Origin: Crystallibacter degradans
GTDB taxonomy: Bacteria > Actinomycetota > Actinomycetes > Actinomycetales > Micrococcaceae
Assembly: GCF_012952295.1 (NCBI RefSeq)
Contig: NZ_JABBCH010000002.1
Location: 1 to 64,000, forward strand
Reading direction: 5' to 3'
Length of the DNA stretch: 64,000 bases
The notes under the pieces were generated by a model. It was given only the letters and a program-made list of their open reading frames with translations. It was not told where the DNA came from and did not search any database. Position numbers and translations under genes: made by a program. How positions within the stretch are numbered: position 1 is the first letter of the stretch; every line of letters starts with the position of its first letter. Shown piece after piece: positions 1-9,067 of the stretch.

Positions 1-101
1 GATTCAGCCGGAGAAAACTGGGCCAGATACGCCAGCCTGAAACGCCAACCGTAACCGGCGACGGAAAGCCAAAGCCCCAGCAGTATCGCCGCACAGAACA
101 C
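1..101 (-). CDS. Partial membrane-protein N-terminus (runs off left edge)
   Basis: A reverse-strand frame opens with GTG at 101 and stays open to the window edge, giving 33 codons. It begins with a hydrophobic stretch (residues 1-17, rich in A, I, L, W and V) followed by a basic segment, as in a first transmembrane helix. A GGAGGA ribosome-binding site lies about 9 bases upstream of the GTG, just before an in-frame stop. It is co-directional with the hypothetical gene ending at 241. No family can be named from so short a piece, and it could be chance. Confidence 0.35.
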   Translation of the reverse strand, partial: MFCAAILLGLWLSVAGYGWRFRLAYLAQFSPAE

Positions 102-240
102 TACTCAGAGTCCTCCGGCGAACGGCCCGCCTCTTCTCCCAGATGGTCACTAGCAGCAGCGGATCAGACAGCCCTACACAGGCGCCAGCCGATGAATACG
201 CCCGAACTTGATACGCAGAGGTGCCAGTATGACGGGCTTC

Positions 241-669
241 TCAGCGGATCAGTTGCTGATTGCTCATCATCTGATCGCGGACCTGTTCCAACCGCTGCTC
301 ATCAACACGCACGCTCTGTATTCGCTTCCACAGCGACGCACCCTGCCGTAGCTTTCGGATCATCGCGCTCACCTCCTTTTGGGCCAAGTAGTTGGGCATG
401 GTGTTTTCGGTGCGGACGGAGTCGCTTTCCTCGACATCGTCGTCGACGGCGGGTTCGGAAGCGCTGATTCCGTCCAGTTCGCGCAGACTGCCGGCGGTGA
501 TCAGCTCACCGGGGCCCGCATTTTGTTCGTCGCGCCGTGATTCCGTCGGGGACAGGGCCCGGGAGTCTGCGTACAAGACGGCCTGCGGCTCTGCCGATTC
601 CTGCTTTTGTTTAGGCGGCCGGAGTGACCTTTCCGGAGCGGGTAAAACAGCTGAATCCAGCGGTTTCAT
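241..669 (-). CDS. Hypothetical protein, 142 aa
   Basis: The frame could extend upstream to 816, but the ATG at 669 is preceded by AGAGGAAG at good spacing, so I start there. The protein has a proline- and glutamate-rich N-terminus (residues 1-80), an acidic stretch near residues 75-85 (DDDVEESD), and a basic, probably helical C-terminus (KLRQGASLWKRIQ onward). There is no signal peptide or membrane segment. I do not recognise a family. It may share a transcript with the partial membrane gene at the left edge. Confidence 0.5.
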   Translation of the reverse strand: MKPLDSAVLPAPERSLRPPKQKQESAEPQAVLYADSRALSPTESRRDEQNAGPGELITAGSLRELDGISASEPAVDDDVEESDSVRTENTMPNYLAQKEVSAMIRKLRQGASLWKRIQSVRVDEQRLEQVRDQMMSNQQLIR

Positions 670-1335
670 GAGTGCTTCCTCTTTCGATGGGTTATCAACC
701 GGGACTGACCGCGCGAAGGGACTCGTGATCCTGGCACGTGTCCTGGCTGTCAGATGGTTTTGGCGATGCAGGATTTTTGGGGATGCAGAAAGCAGCGGGC
801 TATGCCCGTGCGACATTTACTGCGGAAGGTGCTCATGGCGAAGGTCCTCAACGATTGACGTGAGGCCTCCGCGCGTGGGAGCGGTAGAAATACGGTGGTT
901 CTTAGGGAAAGCGGTTTAAGACAGAAACCGGCCCAAGAAACTGAAATCTAGTGCGCAGAAATGGCGGAGGCGGGGCGGACTTTGGCGGTAAATACGCCGC
1001 CGAGCGTCTTGAAAATATTCACGGAACCCACCTCCCTTTCATCTAGTGCGCCAATAGAGACAATGCCCGACGAAAACTCGTGATTGAGAAAGATCAATCG
1101 GACTCGTTTAACATACCCATGAAGTGTCTGATTTGACCAGCTTCTTTGGGAACTTTCTTGAGGAACTTCTTTTTCAGCGGCGTGTCTCCTTCAACACGCC
1201 GACCATTACGACGCCGGCCCTCACCCCGGGCGCCGATGGCCAGAAAATACGTCGCAAGATGGACTATCACCGGTTGGTCCATTAATAGACTGGCCGCAGA
1301 GACCGGCCACGTCACACCGATGGAGCAAAATCAGG
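670..1335. other. Gene-poor spacer, nothing convincing
   Basis: These 666 bases lie between the divergent hypothetical gene and the DUF418 gene. Short open frames exist on both strands (for example 1094-1315 reverse) but lack a recognisable product. An 11-base sequence ATCTAGTGCGC occurs twice, near 945 and 1037, and a small hairpin (GGCGTGT/ACACGCC) sits at 1179-1200. No terminator or promoter is clear. Confidence 0.5.
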
Positions 1336-2559
1336 ATGAACAACGTAGTCCCTCACAACACCGCTCCGAATGCCAGGCTCACGGCTTCACGCGTCATTGA
1401 ATTGGATGCCCTGAGAGCCTTCGCCCTGCTGGGAATTCTCTGCGTCAATATCTGGTTCTTCGCCGATCCCTTTGTCATGACGGGCAATCCCAATCCTGAT
1501 TTCCAGTCACCACAGGATGTGGCGGTCAAATTCGCCGTCAGCGTTTTCTTCGAAGCCAAGTTCTACATCCTGTTCTCGTTCCTCTTCGGCTACAGCTTTG
1601 TCCTCCAGTGGGCCTCCGCGGCGTCCGCTGGACAGTCCGAGGTGCCCCGCACGCTGCGCCGCGCTGCAGGACTGGTCATCATCGGCCTCTTCCACGGGCT
1701 GTTCCTTTTCCACGGCGACATCTTGCTGACCTACGGACTCGTCGGCCTCGTCTTGCTGGGCACCCGCATGATCTCCGCCCGGGCCGCCGCTGTTACAGCC
1801 GGCATCCTCATCGGAACGATGGGTCTGGTCATTCTGCTGCTGGGGCTGCTGACGGCAGCGGTGGAGCCGACGCTCGGCGGGGCCGACCTCCAAATGGTGC
1901 CACCTGCGTTCGACCTCGCCGGAAGTCCGGCAGCCGTCCTGGCCCAGAACATCTCGCTATATCCGATGACGATGGTCAACGCCCTGTTCCTGCAGGGCCC
2001 GATCGCGCTCGGTGCGTTCTATGCCGGGCTGGCATGTGCCAAGAACAGGCTCATAGAGCGGGGCCTCTCCTGCCGCACTCTGATGTTGCTGGTCGGCATC
2101 GCCCTCCCGATCGGCCTGGCCGCAGCGCTGCTGCAGGGTTACCTCGTCAATTACGTGGGCGGCATGGGTCTCCAAGTTGTCGGCTTCGGTATCTCGACCC
2201 TGACCGGGCCCCTGCTGACAGCTGGGTATGTGGGACTGCTGCTCCTGGTGTTCCGCACCAGGCTGGGCCGGGTGGTGCGCAACGCCCTTGCGCCGGCGGG
2301 ACAGCTTGCCCTGTCCAACTACCTCGGCCAATCCGTCCTGATGCTCCTGCTGTTCACCGGCTTCGGCCTATCGCTGACCAATCAGGTGCCGCCGCTCGGC
2401 GTGCTTGGCATTGCCGTCCTGATCTTCCTGACGCAACTGCTGCTCAGCTATTGGTGGGTCAGGAAATTCCGCTACGGCCCGATGGAAGCCCTGCTGCGGG
2501 CCGCGACGTACTGGCGGAAACCCACACTGGGTTCCGCGCCTAAATATTCCAGCCGGTAA
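1336..2559 (+). CDS. DUF418 family multi-pass membrane protein (YeiB-like)
   Basis: A 407-residue protein beginning near residue 20 with the family signature IELDALRAFALLGILCVN, followed by about ten hydrophobic helices and a C-terminal DUF418 region ending in a conserved W-x-G-P-like stretch (RKFRYGPMEALLR). The family consists of inner-membrane proteins related to acyltransferases, and the substrate is unknown. GGAG at 1322 lies 10 bases before the ATG. It is convergent with the phosphatase gene, whose stop overlaps its 3' end by about 20 bases. Confidence 0.8.
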   Translation: MNNVVPHNTAPNARLTASRVIELDALRAFALLGILCVNIWFFADPFVMTGNPNPDFQSPQDVAVKFAVSVFFEAKFYILFSFLFGYSFVLQWASAASAGQSEVPRTLRRAAGLVIIGLFHGLFLFHGDILLTYGLVGLVLLGTRMISARAAAVTAGILIGTMGLVILLLGLLTAAVEPTLGGADLQMVPPAFDLAGSPAAVLAQNISLYPMTMVNALFLQGPIALGAFYAGLACAKNRLIERGLSCRTLMLLVGIALPIGLAAALLQGYLVNYVGGMGLQVVGFGISTLTGPLLTAGYVGLLLLVFRTRLGRVVRNALAPAGQLALSNYLGQSVLMLLLFTGFGLSLTNQVPPLGVLGIAVLIFLTQLLLSYWWVRKFRYGPMEALLRAATYWRKPTLGSAPKYSSR

Positions 2560-3178
2560 CCGCGGGCGTCTTCTTGTCCCACCCAAGATTGCAGACTGCC
2601 GCTGTCTCCAGGACAAAGCGCCGGCCCTCGATCGGCTCCAGTTGCAGCCATCGTGCGGCGAGGACGCGCAGGAAATGCCCGTGTGCCACCAGCAGGACGT
2701 TCCTTTGCTGCAATGACGACGGCGAATCCGGCTTGCTCCCGGAAAACGGGGCCGCATCAGGAGTGTCGAGCACTTTAGCTATGACATGGTCGGCCCGGTC
2801 CGCCACTTGCTGCAGCGTCTCCCCGCGCACCACGCCATGGGTCCAGATCAGGTAGGACGGATCCTTCTTGCGGATGTCGACACTGCGCTGGCCTTCGTAG
2901 TCGCCGTAGTCCCACTCGTGGGCATACGGCACCACCTCTGCATCGGGAAAGCCAGCCAGTTCGGCGGTGCTCCGTGCCCGTCTCAAAGGGGAGGTCAGGA
3001 CTGAAGCAAAGTTGATGCCTGACAGTTTGCTTCCGGCGGCGATAGCCTGCGCCACGCCCTCGTCAGTCAGTTCCAGGTCGGTCAGTCCTGTGTACTGATG
3101 GTTTTTCGACCATTTGGTCTCACCGTGCCGCACCAGCCATAGTTTAGGGAAGTCATGGGCATCAGCAGGTTCGATCAT
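2540..3178 (-). CDS. Histidine phosphatase family protein (phosphoglycerate mutase-like)
   Basis: 212 residues. The RHGE motif at 17-20 supplies the catalytic histidine. The second family histidine is in the VAHGHFLRVLAARW stretch in the C-terminal third. Length and motifs fit small acid phosphatases of the histidine phosphatase superfamily, and the substrate cannot be told from sequence. Its ATG shares one base with the stop of the upstream CCA-adding enzyme (TAATG at 3180-3176), so the two are translationally coupled. Its 3' end overlaps the convergent DUF418 gene. Confidence 0.88.
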   Translation of the reverse strand: MIEPADAHDFPKLWLVRHGETKWSKNHQYTGLTDLELTDEGVAQAIAAGSKLSGINFASVLTSPLRRARSTAELAGFPDAEVVPYAHEWDYGDYEGQRSVDIRKKDPSYLIWTHGVVRGETLQQVADRADHVIAKVLDTPDAAPFSGSKPDSPSSLQQRNVLLVAHGHFLRVLAARWLQLEPIEGRRFVLETAAVCNLGWDKKTPAVTGWNI

Positions 3179-4677
3179 TACAAACCCTTTGTTGAAGCAG
3201 GATCAGCAGCATCATGAGTTTTGGTACTGCCGGTCATCGCCTCGGGCTGCTCCGCCCACCAGGCCCGTAACTTCTGTTCCGCGACTTCAGCATCCTGCGG
3301 CCCGTTCTCCAACCGCTCCTCCAGCAGGAACTTATAGGCGCGGCCCACCACCGGCCCGGGCTTGATGCCCAGAAAGGCCATGATCTGCTGTCCGTCCAGG
3401 TCCGGACGGACAGCATTCATCTGTTCCTGTTCCTGCAGGTCCGCGATGCGCTGTTCCAGATCGTCATAGGCAAACGCGAGCCGCTCCGCCTTGCGCCGGT
3501 TCCGCGTGGTGACGTCGGAGCGGGTCAGCCGGTGCAGCCGCTCGAGCAAGGGTCCGGCGTCATTGACGTAGCGGCGCACGGCGGAATCGGTCCAGCCGGC
3601 TTCGCCATAGCCATAGAAGCGCATGTGCAGTTCCACCAGCCGCGCCACGGCCTTGATGGTGTCATTGTCGAAGCGCAGCTTCTTCATCCGCTTGGCCACC
3701 AGCTTGGCGCCGACCACTTCATGGTGGCGGAAACTAACCGCGCCGGAAGGCTCGAACCGGCGCGTAGCCGGTTTGCCGACGTCGTGCATCAGGGCAGCAA
3801 ACCGCAGGACAAAATCCGGAGCCGGCACCGCGCCGTCGTCGTCGGTTTCCAGTTCGCACGCCTGCGCCAACACGGTCAGCGAGTGTTGGTAGACGTCCTT
3901 GTGCCGGTGGTGCTCGTCGATTTCCAGCTTCAGCGCCGAGACCTCCGGCAGCACATATTCGGCCAGGCCGGTTTCCACCAGCAGATCGATGCCGGTCCGC
4001 GGGTCCCTGCCATTGATCAGCTTGGTCAGCTCGTCGCGCACCCGCTCGGCCGAAATAATCTCGATCCGCTGGGCCATGTCCGTCATCGCCGCGCGCACCT
4101 CGTCCGCCACCGTGACGTTGAGCTGGGAGGCGAAGCGGGCGGCGCGCATCATGCGCAGCGGATCATCGGAGAACGACGCCGAGGGCTCACCGGGGGTGCG
4201 CACCACGCCTGCATGCAGGTCCTTGACGCCGCCGTAGGGATCGACCAGTTCCAGCGACGGCAGGCGCAGCGCCATGGCGTTCATGGTGAAGTCGCGGCGG
4301 AAAAGATCATCCTCGAGCGACTTGCCGAAGGCGACCACGGGCTTGCGGGAATCCGGATCGTAGGCCTCGGCGCGGTACGTGGTGATCTCGATGGTGTGCT
4401 CGCCCTTGCGCAGGCCGATGGTGCCGAAGGCCCGGCCGATTTCCCAGAAGTTGTCGCACCACTTGCGGATGACGGCGATGGTGGCATCCGGATCCGCATC
4501 GGTGGTGAAATCCAGATCCGGCGACACGCGGCCCAGAAAGAGATCCCGCACCGGCCCGCCGACCAGGGAGAGCTCGTGCCCGGCGTCAACGAAAAGCTGA
4601 CCCAGTTCGACAACAACTTCGGGCAACGGCAGGGCGGACGTCTCGGGATTACTTGCCGAGCCAAAAAGGTGAACCAT
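3178..4677 (-). CDS. cca: CCA tRNA nucleotidyltransferase with HD domain
   Basis: 499 residues, the usual length for actinobacterial CCA-adding enzymes. It adds or repairs the 3'-terminal CCA of tRNAs. The class II nucleotidyltransferase head is at residues 41-65 (LVGGPVRDLFLG, then the metal-binding DLDFTTDA). The tRNA-binding domain follows, with RFASQLN and neighbouring motifs. An HD phosphohydrolase-type domain lies near residue 295 (MHDVGKP). It is the first gene of a two-gene unit with the histidine phosphatase and is divergent from the NUDIX gene across about 100 bases. Confidence 0.95.
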   Translation of the reverse strand: MVHLFGSASNPETSALPLPEVVVELGQLFVDAGHELSLVGGPVRDLFLGRVSPDLDFTTDADPDATIAVIRKWCDNFWEIGRAFGTIGLRKGEHTIEITTYRAEAYDPDSRKPVVAFGKSLEDDLFRRDFTMNAMALRLPSLELVDPYGGVKDLHAGVVRTPGEPSASFSDDPLRMMRAARFASQLNVTVADEVRAAMTDMAQRIEIISAERVRDELTKLINGRDPRTGIDLLVETGLAEYVLPEVSALKLEIDEHHRHKDVYQHSLTVLAQACELETDDDGAVPAPDFVLRFAALMHDVGKPATRRFEPSGAVSFRHHEVVGAKLVAKRMKKLRFDNDTIKAVARLVELHMRFYGYGEAGWTDSAVRRYVNDAGPLLERLHRLTRSDVTTRNRRKAERLAFAYDDLEQRIADLQEQEQMNAVRPDLDGQQIMAFLGIKPGPVVGRAYKFLLEERLENGPQDAEVAEQKLRAWWAEQPEAMTGSTKTHDAADPASTKGL

Positions 4678-4778
4678 AGTGATTTAAGGGTGCCAGAAAC
4701 ACGCGGGCGATGTTTAACAATCTCTGCGCCATGTCCTACTCGCACAGCACTCGATTAAAAATCGTTAGAGTGGACTGC

Positions 4779-5303
4779 ATGGCACATCCGGTCCCGAGCG
4801 CTCCGAAGCGCACTCCACTGACAGCGTCAGTGGGCAGTGCCGCGCCCGGACACCATTCCCTGCCAACCGTGGAGGAAGTTTCGGCTGGCGGAGTCGTGGT
4901 GGACACTTCCACCAAGGAATTCCGCGTTGCCATCATTGCCCGCTTCAACCGCGGCGGCCGGCTCGAGTGGTGCCTGCCGAAGGGCCATCCGGAGGGCGAA
5001 GAGACCAACGCCGAAGCCGCGATCCGCGAGATCGAGGAAGAAACCGGCATCCAGGGTGAAGTGCTGGCCACGCTTGGCAGCATCGATTACTGGTTCACGG
5101 TCAGCGGCCACCGCGTGCACAAGACGGTCCATCACTTCCTGCTCAGGGCCACCGGCGGCGAGTTGACCATCGAAAACGATCCGGACCACGAGGCCGTGGA
5201 CGTCGCGTGGATCCCGTTGGGGGACCTGGGCCGGAAGCTGTCCTTCCCGAACGAGCGCCGGATTGTGGATCTGGCCCGCGAAGTCCTGCCCGAGTACCTC
5301 TAA
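4779..5303 (+). CDS. NUDIX hydrolase
   Basis: 174 residues from the ATG at 4779. Upstream in-frame ATGs at 4710 and 4731 are possible, but the sequence there is not conserved-looking and no start has a clear ribosome-binding site, so the mRNA may be leaderless. The Nudix box is complete at residues 69-91 (G-x5-E-x7-REIEEETGI), so it should be a metal-dependent pyrophosphohydrolase of nucleoside-diphosphate derivatives. In actinobacteria a NUDIX gene commonly sits between cca and murJ, as here. The substrate is unknown. Confidence 0.88.
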   Translation: MAHPVPSAPKRTPLTASVGSAAPGHHSLPTVEEVSAGGVVVDTSTKEFRVAIIARFNRGGRLEWCLPKGHPEGEETNAEAAIREIEEETGIQGEVLATLGSIDYWFTVSGHRVHKTVHHFLLRATGGELTIENDPDHEAVDVAWIPLGDLGRKLSFPNERRIVDLAREVLPEYL

Positions 5304-5355
5304 GCGCGCGGACAAACACGACGCCGTAACTGCTCGGTGACACTCCGATGACCGG

Positions 5356-5399
5356 CCGATCACGTTGCGATGGCTGCCCGATCACACTTCGATTGCTCC
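5356..5399. repeat. Imperfect 22-bp direct repeat upstream of murJ
   Basis: Two adjacent copies start at 5356 and 5378, each beginning CCGATCAC and sharing CGAT and GCT at the same offsets, about 17 of 22 positions. They lie 80-120 bases before the murJ start. They could be a regulator binding site or chance. Confidence 0.3.
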
Positions 5400-5478
5400 C
5401 GCGTGACGCCGCGCCGTCCCGCATTGCTGGACGTTCGCTGAACAGATCCTGCCCCGTCAAGTGAGACGATAGACAGCG

Positions 5479-7155
5479 ATGTCTGACATGGAAACACAAA
5501 GCACAGCGCGCGCCAGCGCCGTCATGGCCGGCGGGACCCTGGTCTCGCGCGTCCTCGGGTTCGTGCGCACGTCGCTGCTCGCCGTCGCCATCGGTGCCAA
5601 CACCACCATGGGCGACATCTTCGAAAAAGCGAACACCATCCCGAACATCATCTACCTGCTGCTGGCCGGCGGCGTGTTCAACGTGGTGCTGGTGCCCCAG
5701 ATCATCAAAGCAAGCAAGAACAACAACGACGGCGGCGCCGACTACATCTCGCGCCTGCTGTCCCTGACGCTGCTGGTGCTGGCCGCCATCGCGCTGGTTG
5801 TGACGGCGCTTGCCGGACCGATCATCCGGCTGCTGACGCGGGACTGGACGCAGGGCATGCTCGAACTGGGCACCATCTTCGCGCTCTGGTGCCTGCCGCA
5901 GATTTTCTTCTACGGGCTCTACGCCGTGGTCGGCCAAGTGCTCAACGCCAAGAGCCGCTTCGGCTGGTATATGTGGGCGCCCGTGGTGAACAACGTGGTG
6001 GCCATCGGCGTCCTGGTCCTCTACATCGTGCTTTTCGGGACCTTCTCGCGCGCCACCGACAGCCCCGAGGCCTGGACCTCTGAGCAGACGCTGCTGCTGG
6101 CAGGCGGCACCACCCTGGGCATCATCCTGCAGGCCCTGGTGCTGCTTTGGCCGCTCAGCCGGCTGGGGCTCGGCCTGAAGCTGAAGTTCGGCTGGCGCGG
6201 CATCGGGCTCGGCCGCGCGGGCAAAGTGGCCGGCTGGACGCTGGGCACCATGGTGGTGGGCAACTCCGCGTACCTGCTGTATGGCACCATCGCCTCCAGC
6301 GCCACCGCCGGACGCCAGGAAGTCGAAGGCTCCGGGGCCGGGGTTGCCGGCGAGTACGCCCTTAATACTGCGACCCTGATCGCGATGCTGCCGCACTCCG
6401 TCGTCGTACTTTCAATCGCCACGGTGCTGTTCAACCAGCTCTCACGTTCCCAGGCCCACGGGCAGCTCGAAGAAGTCCGACAGACCGTGAACTCGGGCCT
6501 GCGGACCATCGGCGTTGCCACCATGTTCGGCGCCGCCGTGATGGTGGTGCTGGCCGGACCGCTGGCACGGCTGTTCGCCGGCTCCGGCCCAACTGCCCCC
6601 GCTTCGGCAGCCGCGATGGGCCAGCTGCTGGCCGTCCTCGGGGCCGCGATGCCGTTCATGAGCATCTACTTCTTCCTCGGCCGCGTGTTCTACGCGGAAG
6701 AGGACGCCAAGACGCCGCTGGTCATGCAGTCCATCCTGTCCGGCACGTGCGTGGTCATCGCCCTGGTCATGGCACAGCTCATGCCGGCCACCGAGATCGT
6801 GTTCGGCCTGGCCGTGCTTTTCGCCGTCTTCCATATCCTGTCGGCGCTGTTGGCGCACTTCTTCACGGTCCGGCGGGTGGGCGATTACGGCGCCGGCCAG
6901 GTCGCCGAGACCTATATCCGCATTGGCTACGCGGCCCTCGGCGCCAGTCTCGCCGGCGCATCCGCACTGTGGCTGTTCGGCGGGTACCAGCCCGGCGGCT
7001 TCGCCATGGCGTCGATCTTCAGCGCCATCGTCACCATCGCCGTCTGCGGCATCGTCATGGCGTTGGCCTACCTGCTCCTGCTCAAGGCCCTGCGGGTGGC
7101 CGAACTCCACGATTTCCTGCAACCAGTCCTCAGCCGGCTACCGGGGCGCGGTTAA
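5479..7155 (+). CDS. murJ: Lipid II flippase MurJ (MviN)
   Basis: 558 residues with roughly 14 hydrophobic helices and the MurJ N-terminal signature (SAVMAGGTLVSRVLGFVRT, residues 14-32). It flips lipid-linked peptidoglycan precursor across the cytoplasmic membrane. Unlike the long mycobacterial MviN, it stops after the membrane domain. The soluble pseudokinase-like and lectin-like parts are encoded separately in the next gene, 90 bases downstream. The start ATG at 5479 lacks a strong Shine-Dalgarno. Confidence 0.93.
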   Translation: MSDMETQSTARASAVMAGGTLVSRVLGFVRTSLLAVAIGANTTMGDIFEKANTIPNIIYLLLAGGVFNVVLVPQIIKASKNNNDGGADYISRLLSLTLLVLAAIALVVTALAGPIIRLLTRDWTQGMLELGTIFALWCLPQIFFYGLYAVVGQVLNAKSRFGWYMWAPVVNNVVAIGVLVLYIVLFGTFSRATDSPEAWTSEQTLLLAGGTTLGIILQALVLLWPLSRLGLGLKLKFGWRGIGLGRAGKVAGWTLGTMVVGNSAYLLYGTIASSATAGRQEVEGSGAGVAGEYALNTATLIAMLPHSVVVLSIATVLFNQLSRSQAHGQLEEVRQTVNSGLRTIGVATMFGAAVMVVLAGPLARLFAGSGPTAPASAAAMGQLLAVLGAAMPFMSIYFFLGRVFYAEEDAKTPLVMQSILSGTCVVIALVMAQLMPATEIVFGLAVLFAVFHILSALLAHFFTVRRVGDYGAGQVAETYIRIGYAALGASLAGASALWLFGGYQPGGFAMASIFSAIVTIAVCGIVMALAYLLLLKALRVAELHDFLQPVLSRLPGRG

Positions 7156-7245
7156 CAGAACCGCAAGCCGGCCGGTGCCAACCGGTAGCATGTAACCAAA
7201 CGTCCAGGGCGCCCAAACGCCCAACTATTCCGCCTGGAGGAACAC

Positions 7246-8922
7246 GTGCCGCAACCAGTAGATGTGGGGACCTTGCTCGGCGGCCGCTACAAGGTCACCG
7301 CGCAGATCCTCGCGTCCGCCGAGCAGGACCTGGTGCTCAATGGCGTGGACCAGGTCCTCAACCGACCGGTCAGCATCCTCGTCGCCGCGCCGGAGAATGC
7401 GAGCCAGGCCGCCATGAGCGCCCGCGAGATCGCCACGGGCGAGCGTGCCGGCAGCGTGCAGGTCCTGGACCTGGGCATCACGGACGGCTACACGTACCTC
7501 ATCACCAACCAGGCCGAGGCGGCGGACCTCCTGGACCTGGTCATCCAGCAGGATGCCGCTCCCTATGTCGAGCCGTTCTTCACGGACACCCTCGGCTCGG
7601 AGATCTTCGGCCAGGCCCGCTCGCGCGAGCCGGAGACCTATGACGAGGATGACTACTACGAGGAAGAGTACGAGGACGAGCCGCGCACCAGCCTCCGCGA
7701 CCGCCTGAACAAGCTGGACCTGCCCAAAATCGGCCGTTCAAACAACGACGGCGGCGCCAAGCCTTTGTTCGGCCGTCGCCCGGGAGCCGGTACAGCGGCC
7801 GGTGCTGGAGCCGCAGGCGCGGCAGCCGGCGCCGCTGCAGCAGGTCACTCGGGAGCCGGTACGGCCGATGACCGCACAACCCACTTCGAGCGTCCCCGGG
7901 CAGACAGCTCCGCGCGTGCAGGCAGCGTGCCCCCGCCGCCCCAGTCGCCGCCGCAGTTTTTCGACGACAACAACCATCCGGCTACCGCACCGGTGGACCA
8001 GCGGACGGAACACCGGGAAAACGGTGGAGCCCCGAAGGTCAGCCTCTGGTCGGACAACGATTACTACGAGGACCGGCCGCAAACCTCCTATCAGTCGGCC
8101 GCTGAACCTGCCGCACCGGCCCCGCCGGCACGCGATGCCCGTTCAGAGGAAGACGAGTACGTCCGCGCTGCCTCGATGTTCCCCGCCGGGGCCCGCGGCA
8201 ATTCGAAGTCGCGCGAAGAAGACTACGAGTACGACGAGTATGACGACGACGAGAACAACAGCCCGAAAACATCGCGGCTGCTGATCGGCGGCTTGCTTGC
8301 CGTCCTGCTGATTATCGCCGTCGTCATTGCGGTCAACCAGCTGAACCTGTTCCGCGGCGGCCCCGTTGCAGGTGAAAATACCGAAGAAAACAACTCCGCG
8401 CCGGCAACTCCGGGCGAGACGGGCGCCGCAGAGAGCGCTCCCGCCGAAGACGCCGTGGTGGAGCCTGCAATCGCCGGCCTGGAACGGCTGGTGCCGGATA
8501 TGCCCAGCCTCGACGCGGAAAACGACGGCAGTCTACCGGAGGCCATAGACGGGAACCCGGCCACCTACTGGGCCAGTTACCAGTACCAGTCGGACCAGTT
8601 CGGTGGTTACGCCTCCAGCATGGCCTTGGTCGTCGAACTTGAGGAGTCCTCGAGCATCAGCACCATCGAGTTGACCCAGCTCAGTGGCAGCGGCGGAAAC
8701 TTCTCGGTGATGCTCAACGATTCCCCCTCGCTGGAGGGTGCGCGGCAGGTTGCCCAGGGCAGCTTCACCGCCCAGAAGACCACCATCCCGGTTCCGGAAG
8801 ATGAAGGCGCCGCGCCGAAGGCAGAGTACGTCATCATCAACTTCACCCAATTGCCCAGGCTTTCCAATCCTCAGGGCGGTCCGCCCTTTGGTATTCGCAT
8901 GGCGGAGATCGAAGTTTCGTGA
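7246..8922 (+). CDS. Membrane protein with truncated pseudokinase N-lobe and C-terminal discoidin-like domain
   Basis: 558 residues from GTG 7246, with GGAGGA just upstream. Residues 1-105 resemble the N-lobe of a Ser/Thr kinase (TLLGGRYKV, then VSILVAA where VAIK would be, then YTYLITNQAEAADLLDLV), but the catalytic lysine and the whole C-lobe are absent. Next come an acidic D/E/Y-rich linker, an A/G-rich segment, a single membrane helix near residues 345-367, and an extracytoplasmic C-terminal domain (residues about 410-558) like the F5/8-type end of mycobacterial MviN. With murJ upstream, it looks like the split-off regulatory half of MviN, cytoplasmic N-terminus inside. Its function is inferred. 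Confidence 0.75.
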   Translation: MPQPVDVGTLLGGRYKVTAQILASAEQDLVLNGVDQVLNRPVSILVAAPENASQAAMSAREIATGERAGSVQVLDLGITDGYTYLITNQAEAADLLDLVIQQDAAPYVEPFFTDTLGSEIFGQARSREPETYDEDDYYEEEYEDEPRTSLRDRLNKLDLPKIGRSNNDGGAKPLFGRRPGAGTAAGAGAAGAAAGAAAAGHSGAGTADDRTTHFERPRADSSARAGSVPPPPQSPPQFFDDNNHPATAPVDQRTEHRENGGAPKVSLWSDNDYYEDRPQTSYQSAAEPAAPAPPARDARSEEDEYVRAASMFPAGARGNSKSREEDYEYDEYDDDENNSPKTSRLLIGGLLAVLLIIAVVIAVNQLNLFRGGPVAGENTEENNSAPATPGETGAAESAPAEDAVVEPAIAGLERLVPDMPSLDAENDGSLPEAIDGNPATYWASYQYQSDQFGGYASSMALVVELEESSSISTIELTQLSGSGGNFSVMLNDSPSLEGARQVAQGSFTAQKTTIPVPEDEGAAPKAEYVIINFTQLPRLSNPQGGPPFGIRMAEIEVS

Positions 8923-9067
8923 TCGCTACCCGCAGTGCCGGATGCCCCGCGGCGCTCGGGACGGAATAAGCTTGGCACTCCGCTCGTTGTGACAGTTGGC
9001 TAGACCCGGTCAGGACCGGCCTCTATCCGGGCATGACACCGTAAAAACAGGAAGAGGTTCACAAGCA

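Noticed and set aside
1094-1315. 73-residue reverse frame before the DUF418 gene
   Set aside because: No ribosome-binding site or recognisable feature; an overlapping forward frame is equally open.
3532-4758. 408-residue forward frame
   Set aside because: It is a shadow of the cca gene, rich in His/Gln/Gly as antisense frames are.
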